6,983 nt of DNA from an uncultured Anaerovibrio sp. GTDB taxonomy: Bacteria; Bacillota; Negativicutes; Selenomonadales; Selenomonadaceae. Below the pieces are notes generated by a model. That model worked only from the letters and a program-made list of their open reading frames with translations. It made no database searches and was not told the DNA's origin. The first letter of the stretch is position 1. The number at the start of each line of letters is the position of its first letter. The DNA lies in assembly GCA_900768695.1 (NCBI GenBank), contig CAAGDY010000372.1, positions 1-6,983 of the forward strand. Direction: 5' to 3'. Shown one piece after another: positions 1-4,574 of this stretch. Made by a program: the position numbers and the translations under genes.

Positions 1-442
1 GCTCCGAGCGGATGTCGATGACCACGATTTTATCTCCACGGTCTGCTTTTTCCACCCGGAACATATGGCTTCCAATTTGCCCCTGGGCTTCACCGCTGTC
101 CTTGATTTCTTGAAGAAGGTCCTCTACAACGGCATCATTGTAAAGATCCCCGTTCTCGCTTTTCCATTCATAGATCTCGCCGGTGCGGGTCAGTCGAATG
201 ATGCAGTAGTTGCTGACCCGGTACAGAGTGGATGCCGTGACATCCGGCAGATTGTCCCGGATACGCTGGGTACTGCCGCCTTCCGTTTGATTTCCTGCCA
301 GAACCTCCAGAGAATGGGACACCTGACGCTGGGTTGAATAAAAGCTGATGGCATTCATGGCCCAGATCATCACCACGAAAATGACTAGAAGGGCGGCGAT
401 GGTGGAGATAATCAGCTTTTTTCGCAGTTTGTCGATCATCAT
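1..442 (-). CDS. Sensor histidine kinase, N-terminal part (cut by window edge)
   Basis: This frame is open from an ATG at 442 to the window edge, giving the first 147 residues. Residues 1-9 are short and basic (MMIDKLRKK), followed by one hydrophobic membrane segment at about 10-30. The rest is a hydrophilic stretch that looks like an extracytoplasmic sensor region (about 31-147). The dimerisation/phosphoacceptor and ATPase domains would lie beyond the window, so the kinase call rests on the N-terminal architecture and on the response regulator directly upstream. The ATG overlaps the regulator's stop codon as ATGA, which indicates translational coupling in one operon. The sensor part carries no motif I recognise, so its signal is unknown. 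Confidence is good for a two-component partner and low for any subfamily. Confidence 0.82.
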   Translation of the reverse strand, partial: MMIDKLRKKLIISTIAALLVIFVVMIWAMNAISFYSTQRQVSHSLEVLAGNQTEGGSTQRIRDNLPDVTASTLYRVSNYCIIRLTRTGEIYEWKSENGDLYNDAVVEDLLQEIKDSGEAQGQIGSHMFRVEKADRGDKIVVIDIRSE

Positions 443-1119
443 TGGGATTCCTCCAATATGTAGCCCCTGCCGCGAACCGCCTTAATCTCCACTTGGGACT
501 GAACAAAGGATAGCTTTCGCCGTAGGAAAGTCAGGTAGACGGACAGATTGTTGTATTCCGCATCCCCATCAAATCCCCAAACCCGTTCGATGATGGTGTC
601 CCGGGGCAATAGCTGCTTTGGATTTCGCAGGAACAGCTCCATCAGCTGGTATTCCTTTGAACCCAGCTTGACGCTCTGCCCGGTAGTGCTGCACAGGAGC
701 AGACCGCTGTCCTTGTTCAGAGAAATATCGCCAAAGGTTAGTTCCATCACCTGGGGCGCTGGGGTGCGCCGGGTAATCACGCTGAGGCAAGCCAGCAGTT
801 CCCGGAAGTCAAAGGGCTTGGGCAGGTAGTAGTCCGCCCCGGATTGCAGTCCGTTGAGCCGATCCTCAATACCGCTTCTGGCGGTGAGCATCAGCACCGG
901 GACGGTAATGCCTTTTGAACGAATGGTCTGTAAAACAGAAAAACCATCCATTCCGGGCAGCATCACATCCAGAATCACCGCATCGTAGATGTCGCTCAGG
1001 ATATATTCCAGGGCATCCGTGCCGTTAAATACAAAGTCAACCAGATAGTTTTCCTGCCGCAGCATCTTACAGATTGCCACCGACAGGGGTTTCTCATCTT
1101 CAACAAGTAAAATCCGCAT
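439..1119 (-). CDS. OmpR-family response regulator transcription factor
   Basis: A DNA-binding response regulator of 226 aa, the usual length for the OmpR/PhoB family. The receiver domain (1-118) shows the acidic pocket E7-D8-E9, phosphoacceptor D51 in VILDVMLPGMDG, switch T79 and K101 in the KPF motif. The C-terminal winged-helix domain (about 125-224) has the family's YQLMELFLRNP and LRRKL elements and ends with the typical VRGRGYIL wing. It is expected to be phosphorylated by the kinase encoded directly downstream, whose start codon overlaps its stop. An AGGAGA ribosome binding site precedes the ATG. A well-formed promoter and an 11-bp tandem repeat upstream suggest autoregulation. The subfamily is not clear: it does not resemble VanR of the vanB cluster as I recall it, so I make no resistance claim. 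Confidence 0.95.
   Translation of the reverse strand: MRILLVEDEKPLSVAICKMLRQENYLVDFVFNGTDALEYILSDIYDAVILDVMLPGMDGFSVLQTIRSKGITVPVLMLTARSGIEDRLNGLQSGADYYLPKPFDFRELLACLSVITRRTPAPQVMELTFGDISLNKDSGLLLCSTTGQSVKLGSKEYQLMELFLRNPKQLLPRDTIIERVWGFDGDAEYNNLSVYLTFLRRKLSFVQSQVEIKAVRGRGYILEESQ
450..454 (-). promoter_or_regulatory. Ribosome binding site of the histidine kinase gene
   Basis: On the minus strand this reads GGAGG and lies inside the last codons of the response regulator gene. Two consecutive ATG codons follow. The first (442) is 7 bases away and the second (439) 10 bases away, so the first ATG is preferred, which also creates the ATGA overlap with the upstream stop. Confidence 0.7.
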
Positions 1120-1152
1120 GGCGTTCTCCTTTCGGGGCGAAGGGATAGATTG

Positions 1153-1181
1153 AGTATATCATGAAGAAATACGCCTGTCAC
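1153..1181 (-). promoter_or_regulatory. Sigma-A promoter of the two-component operon
   Basis: On the minus strand there is a -35 GTGACA (1176-1181), a 17-base spacer and a -10 TATACT (1153-1158), preceded by TGA, making an extended -10. Transcription would start near 1146, leaving a leader of about 27 bases that carries the ribosome binding site at 1125-1130. The promoter is recognised from sequence only. Confidence 0.75.
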
Positions 1182-1203
1182 CCCATAATACCAGTATAGG
1201 AGG

Positions 1204-1225
1204 GAAAGATTGAAGAAAGATTGAA
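1204..1225 (-). repeat. Tandem 11-bp direct repeat, candidate response-regulator binding site
   Basis: Two perfect, directly adjacent copies of GAAAGATTGAA (plus-strand reading) occupy 1204-1214 and 1215-1225. A third, 9-of-11 copy, GATAGATTGAG, occupies 1144-1154 and overlaps the -10 end and start point of the regulator promoter. OmpR-family regulators typically bind head-to-tail half-sites about one helical turn (10-11 bp) apart, and the pair lies some 60-80 bases upstream of the predicted start. I infer that this is the operator through which the regulator controls its own operon. It also sits just downstream of the KTR gene's stop codon. Confidence 0.55.
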
Positions 1226-1241
1226 TTTTCGGGAAGTCAAT

Positions 1242-1430
1242 TCATTCTTTGGATTTCTGGTCAGATACAGCCATTTTTAACTGCATCATATCAATGCGGG
1301 TTTCCTGCTTGCAGTGGGGGCAATACAGCGGAAAGTTAAATAATACCGTATCTTCATATACCTTCACATCCGTCTTTTCCTTACAGATTGGGCAAGGGAG
1401 CCAGTGGGGTGTCTGTTGTTCCGTTTTCAT
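1242..1430 (-). CDS. Cys-rich KTR domain protein (small zinc ribbon)
   Basis: A 62-aa protein with two CxxC knuckles, C13/C16 (CPIC) and C37/C40 (CPHC), separated by about 20 residues. This matches the Cys_rich_KTR family of small proteins carried on conjugative elements and phages of Firmicutes. The residues after the first knuckle, KEKTD, correspond to the family's KTR region, with D in place of R. The two knuckles should bind one zinc ion; the biological role is not known. It is translated with the SLOG gene upstream: its ATG overlaps that gene's TGA as ATGA, and the ribosome binding site AGGAGG (1437-1442) lies within the upstream gene. No convincing terminator follows; a weak AT-rich 6-bp stem spans the stop codon. 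Confidence 0.85.
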   Translation of the reverse strand: MKTEQQTPHWLPCPICKEKTDVKVYEDTVLFNFPLYCPHCKQETRIDMMQLKMAVSDQKSKE

Positions 1431-1885
1431 GCGATACCTCCTGATAGATTCATAATATGGATCTGTCCTTTTTTCTCACGGCGCTGCGCATATTCAAGAA
1501 GGCTTCTGGAGTTGCTGGCGGGGTGCCACACATAAGCAATCAGCCAGTCAACAGTTTCAACCATTTTTCTGTTTGCTCTGACAATAGCATATCTTTTCGG
1601 AACGGTTTCCATACCCTCCGGGTAATAGGTTCCGTCAAAACCTTCGGGAACCGGAACAGGCCGTTCGGATGGATGATATGGCAGCACCAACATCAGCAAA
1701 ATGAACGGGTAGCTTTTCTTTAGCCGCTTGACAGCCATTGCGGCAAGACGATCAAAGTTTCCATAGCCGCCAACATAGAAGTACCCGACGTTCTCTTTAA
1801 GAATAAGCCTTTCTACCGTCTGCGTCAATTGTGCAAATACTGCTTCCGGCGTATCTGCGTGTCCAATAAAGAAGCAACTGTTCAT
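1427..1885 (-). CDS. SLOG-family (Rossmann-like, DUF1273/YpsA-type) protein
   Basis: A 152-aa soluble protein that fits the SLOG superfamily of Rossmann-like nucleotide or ligand-binding proteins. It opens with a hydrophobic strand ending in FIGH (6-9), the family's 'F-x-GH' start. This is followed by a glycine-rich GGYGNFD loop (39-45), a second hydrophobic strand leading to LPYHP (68-72), and a C-terminal block of YAIVRANRKMV (99-109), a hydrophobic strand WLIAYV (114-119) and S128/E131 on the next helix. The ligand and reaction are unknown; other members bind nucleotides or cleave the N-glycosidic bond of nucleotides, and SLOG domains occur in some defence proteins. A GGAG lies 11 bases before the ATG. 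It is the first gene of an operon with the KTR protein and is divergent from the XRE regulator. Confidence 0.8.
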   Translation of the reverse strand: MNSCFFIGHADTPEAVFAQLTQTVERLILKENVGYFYVGGYGNFDRLAAMAVKRLKKSYPFILLMLVLPYHPSERPVPVPEGFDGTYYPEGMETVPKRYAIVRANRKMVETVDWLIAYVWHPASNSRSLLEYAQRREKKGQIHIMNLSGGIA

Positions 1886-1907
1886 CCATACTCACGCTCC
1901 GCTTTGC

Positions 1908-1954
1908 ATAAATGTTGGTTGTCAGCTACTATGCTATAACAGTATAACATTTAT
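1908..1954. repeat. Inverted repeat flanking the SLOG promoter -10, candidate operator
   Basis: ATAAATGTT (1908-1916) and its exact reverse complement AACATTTAT (1946-1954) are 29 bases apart, one arm in the promoter spacer and the other in the 5' leader of the SLOG operon. One arm lies upstream of the transcription start, so it cannot be an RNA hairpin; a paired DNA-binding site for the divergent XRE protein is possible. A short direct repeat TATAACA (1935-1941, 1943-1949) lies between the arms and runs into the second one. The region is AT-rich, so chance is not excluded. Confidence 0.35.
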
Positions 1955-1969
1955 AAACCATTACCGCAA
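1941..1969 (-). promoter_or_regulatory. Promoter of the SLOG-KTR operon
   Basis: On the minus strand: -35 TTGCGG (1964-1969), 17-base spacer, -10 TATACT (1941-1946) preceded by TGT (extended -10). The predicted start is near 1934, with a leader of about 49 bases. It faces away from the XRE gene, so the two units share a 155-base control region. Confidence 0.7.
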
Positions 1970-1981
1970 TTCTGATACAGC

Positions 1982-2020
1982 CTGTCAACCCACATTTTTT
2001 GCCGCATTATGGGTTACAAT
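1982..2020 (+). promoter_or_regulatory. Probable promoter region of the XRE regulator gene
   Basis: Two weak candidates are visible. One is CTGTCA (1982-1987), 17 bases, CATTAT (2005-2010), which gives a leader of about 24 bases containing the ribosome binding site. The other is a better -10, TACAAT (2015-2020), but it lacks a -35 and would start transcription right at the ribosome binding site. The first fits the gene start better. Weak boxes suit a self-regulated repressor gene. Confidence 0.35.
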
Positions 2021-2040
2021 ATACGCGAGGCGGTGATAGT

Positions 2041-2349
2041 ATGGACGAAAAAGATTTTTCCCTGCGTCTGGCGCAGCTGCGTGAAAAGAAAGGCGTGTCT
2101 GCCAGGGATATGAGCCTTTCTATGGGGCAGAATCCCGGATATATCAACAACATTGAATCTGGGAAATCTATGCCGTCACTATCTGGCATCTTTTACATCT
2201 GCGATTACTTAGGCATTACGCCCAGTGAGTTCTTTGATATGGAATCTCATAGTCCCTCAAAACTCAACGATATTATCGCCAATCTGAAACGCTTGGATGA
2301 CCGCCAGCTTGATATGATTTCGGCGCTTATCAAAGACATTGTGAAATAG
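2041..2349 (+). CDS. XRE-family helix-turn-helix transcriptional regulator
   Basis: A 102-aa DNA-binding protein. Residues 6-66 form a Cro/CI-type five-helix domain: FSLRLAQLREKKGVSARDMS, then the turn and recognition helix GQNPGYINNIESGKSMPS (29-46), ending with YLGITPSEFF (56-65). The remaining 35 residues, rich in K, D and L, probably form helices for dimerisation. ATG 2041 is chosen because GAGG (2027-2030) precedes it by 10 bases; an in-frame TTG at 1999 would add 14 residues unlike the family. It has no peptidase or sensor domain. Divergent orientation to the SLOG-KTR operon suggests that it controls the shared intergenic region. A strong hairpin follows the stop codon. Confidence 0.92.
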   Translation: MDEKDFSLRLAQLREKKGVSARDMSLSMGQNPGYINNIESGKSMPSLSGIFYICDYLGITPSEFFDMESHSPSKLNDIIANLKRLDDRQLDMISALIKDIVK

Positions 2350-2366
2350 TGTTATATTATATAGTG

Positions 2367-2401
2367 CAACCCCTGTCTGAACAAAAATCAGACAGGGGTT
2401 G
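2367..2401. terminator. Bidirectional hairpin between convergent XRE and YolD-like genes
   Basis: A perfect 14-bp stem (CAACCCCTGTCTGA, 2367-2380, with 2388-2401) encloses the 7-base loop ACAAAAA. It lies between the stop of the XRE gene and the end of the polymerase operon running the other way. The T-rich tract after the stem is poor on both strands (TAACTTTCT on plus), so it may be a weak intrinsic terminator or mainly a 3'-end stabiliser. One arm encodes the last codons and the TGA of the YolD-like gene. Confidence 0.65.
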
Positions 2402-2741
2402 TAACTTTCTCAATCTCCGCAATCTCGCAGAAATCAATGGACATATTCCCAATTTGCAGGAGCTTCCAGTATGCGTCAACTTTCCGAACAGCACCGGTGA
2501 TCTGGTGATACTCCTGCGCATAATCGCAGTAGTACACCACGGTTGCTATATTGCCGGGTTTCAGGCTCGTAAGCTGGGCGTTGATTTCCGCTATAGCATC
2601 CTCAGACAGAATGCGCCGAGGGGTGGGTATTCGCTCTTTCTGAGCAATCGCTTCCTTCAGCCCTTTCAGGGCATCAAAGGGTGCAAACTGCTTTGCCCTC
2701 CTGGATGGCGGCATGGGTGCCCTTGGCGTTGACTTAACCAT
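2388..2741 (-). CDS. YolD-like protein, partner of the Y-family polymerase
   Basis: A 117-aa protein with the YolD-like signature: a basic N-terminus leading into RAKQFAPFDALKGLKEAI (15-32), the counterpart of the family's 'R-x-x-x-W/F-APF-x-x-L' stretch. A predicted strand-rich half follows (GNIATVVYY at 63-71, YHQITGAVRKVD at 78-89, IDFCEIAEIEKV at 102-113). YolD-like proteins are usually encoded beside UmuC-like polymerases in Firmicutes and are thought to play the UmuD-like accessory role. ATG 2741 overlaps the polymerase stop by 8 bases, and GGAGG lies 11 bases before it, so the two are translationally coupled. An in-frame upstream extension to 2939 lies wholly inside the polymerase gene and is not used. 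Expression follows the SOS-type promoter upstream of the polymerase. Confidence 0.85.
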   Translation of the reverse strand: MVKSTPRAPMPPSRRAKQFAPFDALKGLKEAIAQKERIPTPRRILSEDAIAEINAQLTSLKPGNIATVVYYCDYAQEYHQITGAVRKVDAYWKLLQIGNMSIDFCEIAEIEKVTTPV

Positions 2742-4002
2742 TGCTTTTATGTCCTCCAATCTGAAGGTTTCGTTCCCTGCCGGTGGCAGCGGAATCGTAA
2801 TTCGTGCCTTTGAGGATGGCGTTTTTTCCATACTTCGCCCTGATACCCAACATGGTTTCCTGAATGGCTCTGCTTCGGAGCTGGGCGGAAATATCGTCGA
2901 ACATATTGAGCTGATATACGCCCCGATCCTCCACCACATTGTTACAGCACAGGCATATCCGCCGTATGGGATAGGAGGGATTCACAATCCGCTTGTAGAG
3001 GGTTGCGATTGCCGGAATGATCAGAGAATCCGCATTGGTTTCCGATGCCAGCTTTGCCGTCCCTTTCGCACCGCCAACGCCCTGAGTATGGGAGTAGCCC
3101 ACATACAAGGATACGGATTCCGTCGCCAGTTTCTTTGCCACCATGTCCAGACAGAGCTGATCCATCATCTCTTTGGCAATCACAAGCCCCTCGTCGAACC
3201 TGTAGTCCCGCATGAGGACCTGACCGCTGGACAGACTTTTGGATTTGGAGCGGTAGGTTTTGATATCCGCAATGGTGGTGGATTCCCGCCCCCATGCGTG
3301 GTCGATGAGTAGCTCGGCGTCGATACCGAACCAGCCGTATAGATAGTCCTCCTGCATCATGGCAATTTCCCGCATGGTGGTAATGCCGTGATTTCTCAGC
3401 CTTGCTTCCGTACCGGTGGAAATCCGCCAGAAGTCCGTGATGGGACGGTGATCCCAGAGGGTTGCCCGGTAGCTTTCTTCATCCAGCTCCGCAATAAAAT
3501 CCTTGGCGTGTTTGGCATGAATGTCCAGGGCGATTTTTGCAAGGTAAAGATTTGTCCCGATTCCGCAGGTGGATACGGTACCCACGGTATTTCGTACATC
3601 CTCAATGATGGTTTTCGCCAGTTCCCGGGCTGTCTTGCGGTACAGGGTCAAATAGGGGGTCACATCCAGAAAGGACTCGTCAATGCTGTACACATGAATA
3701 TCTTCCGGGGCAACATATTTCAGGAACACACCGTAGATTTCAGCAGCGCAGTCGATGTAAAGCTGCATCCTCGGCGTTGCTATGATGTATTTGAGGTATT
3801 TGGGAATCTCTTTAATCCGGCAGCGATTGGATACGCCCTTAGCTTTCATGGAGGGAGAAACGGCAAGGCAAATGGTATTCTCACTTCGCTCCGGGTCGGC
3901 AACCACCAGATCGGTAGTCATGGGGTCAAGCCCCCGCGCGACACACTCTACCGTGGCGTAGAAGCTCTTTTGATCGATGCACAGATATTGCCTGACTGCC
4001 AT
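2734..4002 (-). CDS. Y-family DNA polymerase (DinB/UmuC-like translesion polymerase)
   Basis: A 422-aa error-prone polymerase of full family length, carried on the element and expected to copy past DNA lesions. The catalytic carboxylates are visible: D10 in CIDQKSFYATVE, and D108-E109 in YSIDESFLDV. F14-Y15 form the nucleotide-binding/steric-gate pair, with Y15 the likely gate. The palm/fingers part covers about 1-180, with CGIGTNLYLAKIALD at 146-160 as the thumb-proximal motif, and the little-finger domain about 250-360. QLNMF at 364-368 is a textbook beta-clamp binding peptide, so the protein should dock on the replicative sliding clamp. The start at 4002 follows a long GGGGAGGGG. It is the first gene of an operon with the YolD-like gene, under a LexA-type box. 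No inactivating change is seen. DinB versus UmuC naming cannot be settled here; the form resembles the ICE-borne 'DNA repair protein' group. Confidence 0.95.
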   Translation of the reverse strand: MAVRQYLCIDQKSFYATVECVARGLDPMTTDLVVADPERSENTICLAVSPSMKAKGVSNRCRIKEIPKYLKYIIATPRMQLYIDCAAEIYGVFLKYVAPEDIHVYSIDESFLDVTPYLTLYRKTARELAKTIIEDVRNTVGTVSTCGIGTNLYLAKIALDIHAKHAKDFIAELDEESYRATLWDHRPITDFWRISTGTEARLRNHGITTMREIAMMQEDYLYGWFGIDAELLIDHAWGRESTTIADIKTYRSKSKSLSSGQVLMRDYRFDEGLVIAKEMMDQLCLDMVAKKLATESVSLYVGYSHTQGVGGAKGTAKLASETNADSLIIPAIATLYKRIVNPSYPIRRICLCCNNVVEDRGVYQLNMFDDISAQLRSRAIQETMLGIRAKYGKNAILKGTNYDSAATGRERNLQIGGHKSNG

Positions 4003-4033
4003 TTGAACCCCTCCCCATATAGAAATGGCGTAT

Positions 4034-4049
4034 TAGAACTTATGTTCTA
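4034..4049. promoter_or_regulatory. LexA/SOS box over the polymerase promoter
   Basis: TAGAACTTATGTTCTA is palindromic in both arms and contains GAAC-N4-GTTC, the Gram-positive LexA (DinR) operator. It abuts the -10 and covers the predicted start (about 4042) of the polymerase operon, where a bound repressor would block initiation. The four central bases deviate slightly from the Bacillus consensus (RNRY). The gene downstream, a translesion polymerase, is a classic SOS target, which supports the call. Confidence 0.85.
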
Positions 4050-4077
4050 TTATAGAAAGCAAACAGGAGAAAGTCAA
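4049..4077 (-). promoter_or_regulatory. Near-consensus sigma-A promoter of the polymerase-YolD operon
   Basis: On the minus strand: -35 TTGACT (4072-4077), 17-base spacer, -10 TATAAT (4049-4054). This is the strongest promoter in the window and would be highly active when not repressed. The leader is about 40 bases. Confidence 0.85.
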
Positions 4078-4083
4078 GCGGCA

Positions 4084-4102
4084 ATTCCTGTCAGGCAGGA
4101 AT
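4084..4102. repeat. Short inverted repeat upstream of the polymerase promoter
   Basis: ATTCCTG (4084-4090) and CAGGAAT (4096-4102) form a perfect 7-bp inverted repeat around TCAGG. It ends 6 bases before the -35 of the polymerase promoter and lies about 70 bases upstream of the -35 of the divergent gene at 4234. It could be an activator or repressor site; there is no T-tract for a terminator. Confidence 0.3.
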
Positions 4103-4172
4103 CCTACCCAATAAAACGGACTGTTTGTAGTGTATGCTGTAGGCGTGAAGCGAGGCGATATTGTTTTTTGAA

Positions 4173-4201
4173 TTGCCCCGCCCTCGGTTTTGTGATACAA
4201 T
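4173..4201 (+). promoter_or_regulatory. Promoter of the 101-aa unknown gene
   Basis: -35 TTGCCC (4173-4178), 17-base spacer, -10 TACAAT (4196-4201) preceded by TGA (extended -10). The start would fall near 4208, about 26 bases before the ATG and just ahead of AAGGAGAG. Confidence 0.6.
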
Positions 4202-4233
4202 ACACCGCAGTGTGTCAGGAAGGAGAGAGAAAC

Positions 4234-4539
4234 ATGGGAACAACTCACACAATGGCGTACTACCGGGAGAAGGAGCGCATTGCTTACAGCGCAATCCCCG
4301 GTATGGAAAAGATTCTTTGTTCCAGCCCTGCCGAACGGGAGAAGCTGGAAGAAAAATACCCGGATGCCGTTTTTGCACTAATGGTAGCAGATAATTTGGT
4401 GGGGCATGATCGAGAACAGTGCGAAATCAATCAGAGTGCCTACCTATCCATCCTCAACGGCGAAGATATTGCCGATGTTCGCTTCCGTTATGACAATGCT
4501 GTGCGCAAGTATGTGGAGCGGCATCTGTGGGATAATTAA
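4234..4539 (+). CDS. Conserved-looking hypothetical protein, 101 aa
   Basis: I do not recognise a characterised family. The protein is small, soluble and probably all-helical, without membrane segments, cysteine clusters or an obvious DNA-binding motif. It has a basic, Tyr-containing start (MAYYREKERIAYS, 7-19), a charged stretch SPAEREKLEEKYPDAVFAL (31-49), and a C-terminal block GEDIADVRFRYDNAVRKYVE (76-95). The ATG is well supported: AAGGAGAG sits 7-8 bases upstream, an extended -10 promoter lies just before that, and a hairpin follows the stop. The frame remains open upstream to 3388, but that part is antisense to the polymerase gene. It is divergent from the SOS operon and convergent with the conjugation operon, so it is its own transcription unit. 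The reading frame is very likely real; the function is open. Confidence 0.8.
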   Translation: MGTTHTMAYYREKERIAYSAIPGMEKILCSSPAEREKLEEKYPDAVFALMVADNLVGHDREQCEINQSAYLSILNGEDIADVRFRYDNAVRKYVERHLWDN

Positions 4540-4550
4540 AGTGAAAGGAA

Positions 4551-4574
4551 TGCCGCCCGGGTGGGCGGTATTTT
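4551..4574. terminator. Rho-independent terminator between convergent genes
   Basis: A GC-rich stem CCGCCC/GGGCGG (4553-4558 with 4563-4568, extended by a G-T and a T-A pair) has a GGGT loop and is followed on the plus strand by TTTT (4571-4574). It begins 11 bases after the stop of the unknown gene and touches the stop codon of the CHAP/lysozyme gene. It should end the plus-strand unit well; on the minus strand the tract after it (CATTCCTTTC) is weaker, but it probably also closes the conjugation operon. Confidence 0.75.

Noticed and set aside
1..1119. VanR/VanS glycopeptide-resistance system, as carried by Tn1549
   Set aside because: The regulator sequence differs clearly from VanR of the vanB cluster as I recall it, and no van resistance genes are present in the window.
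1206..1241. Weak TGAATT/AATTCA stem as terminator of the SLOG-KTR operon
   Set aside because: It has only six AT-rich pairs and no T-tract, so it is too weak to call.
1999..2040. TTG start adding 14 residues to the XRE regulator
   Set aside because: It has no ribosome binding site, overlaps the candidate promoter, and the XRE domain begins properly after ATG 2041.
2742..2939. Longer start for the YolD-like gene
   Set aside because: The extra residues are an out-of-frame reading of the polymerase gene; GGAGG and the 8-base overlap favour ATG 2741.
3388..4233. In-frame upstream extension of the 101-aa gene
   Set aside because: The extension is antisense to the polymerase gene, and a promoter and strong ribosome binding site lie just before ATG 4234.
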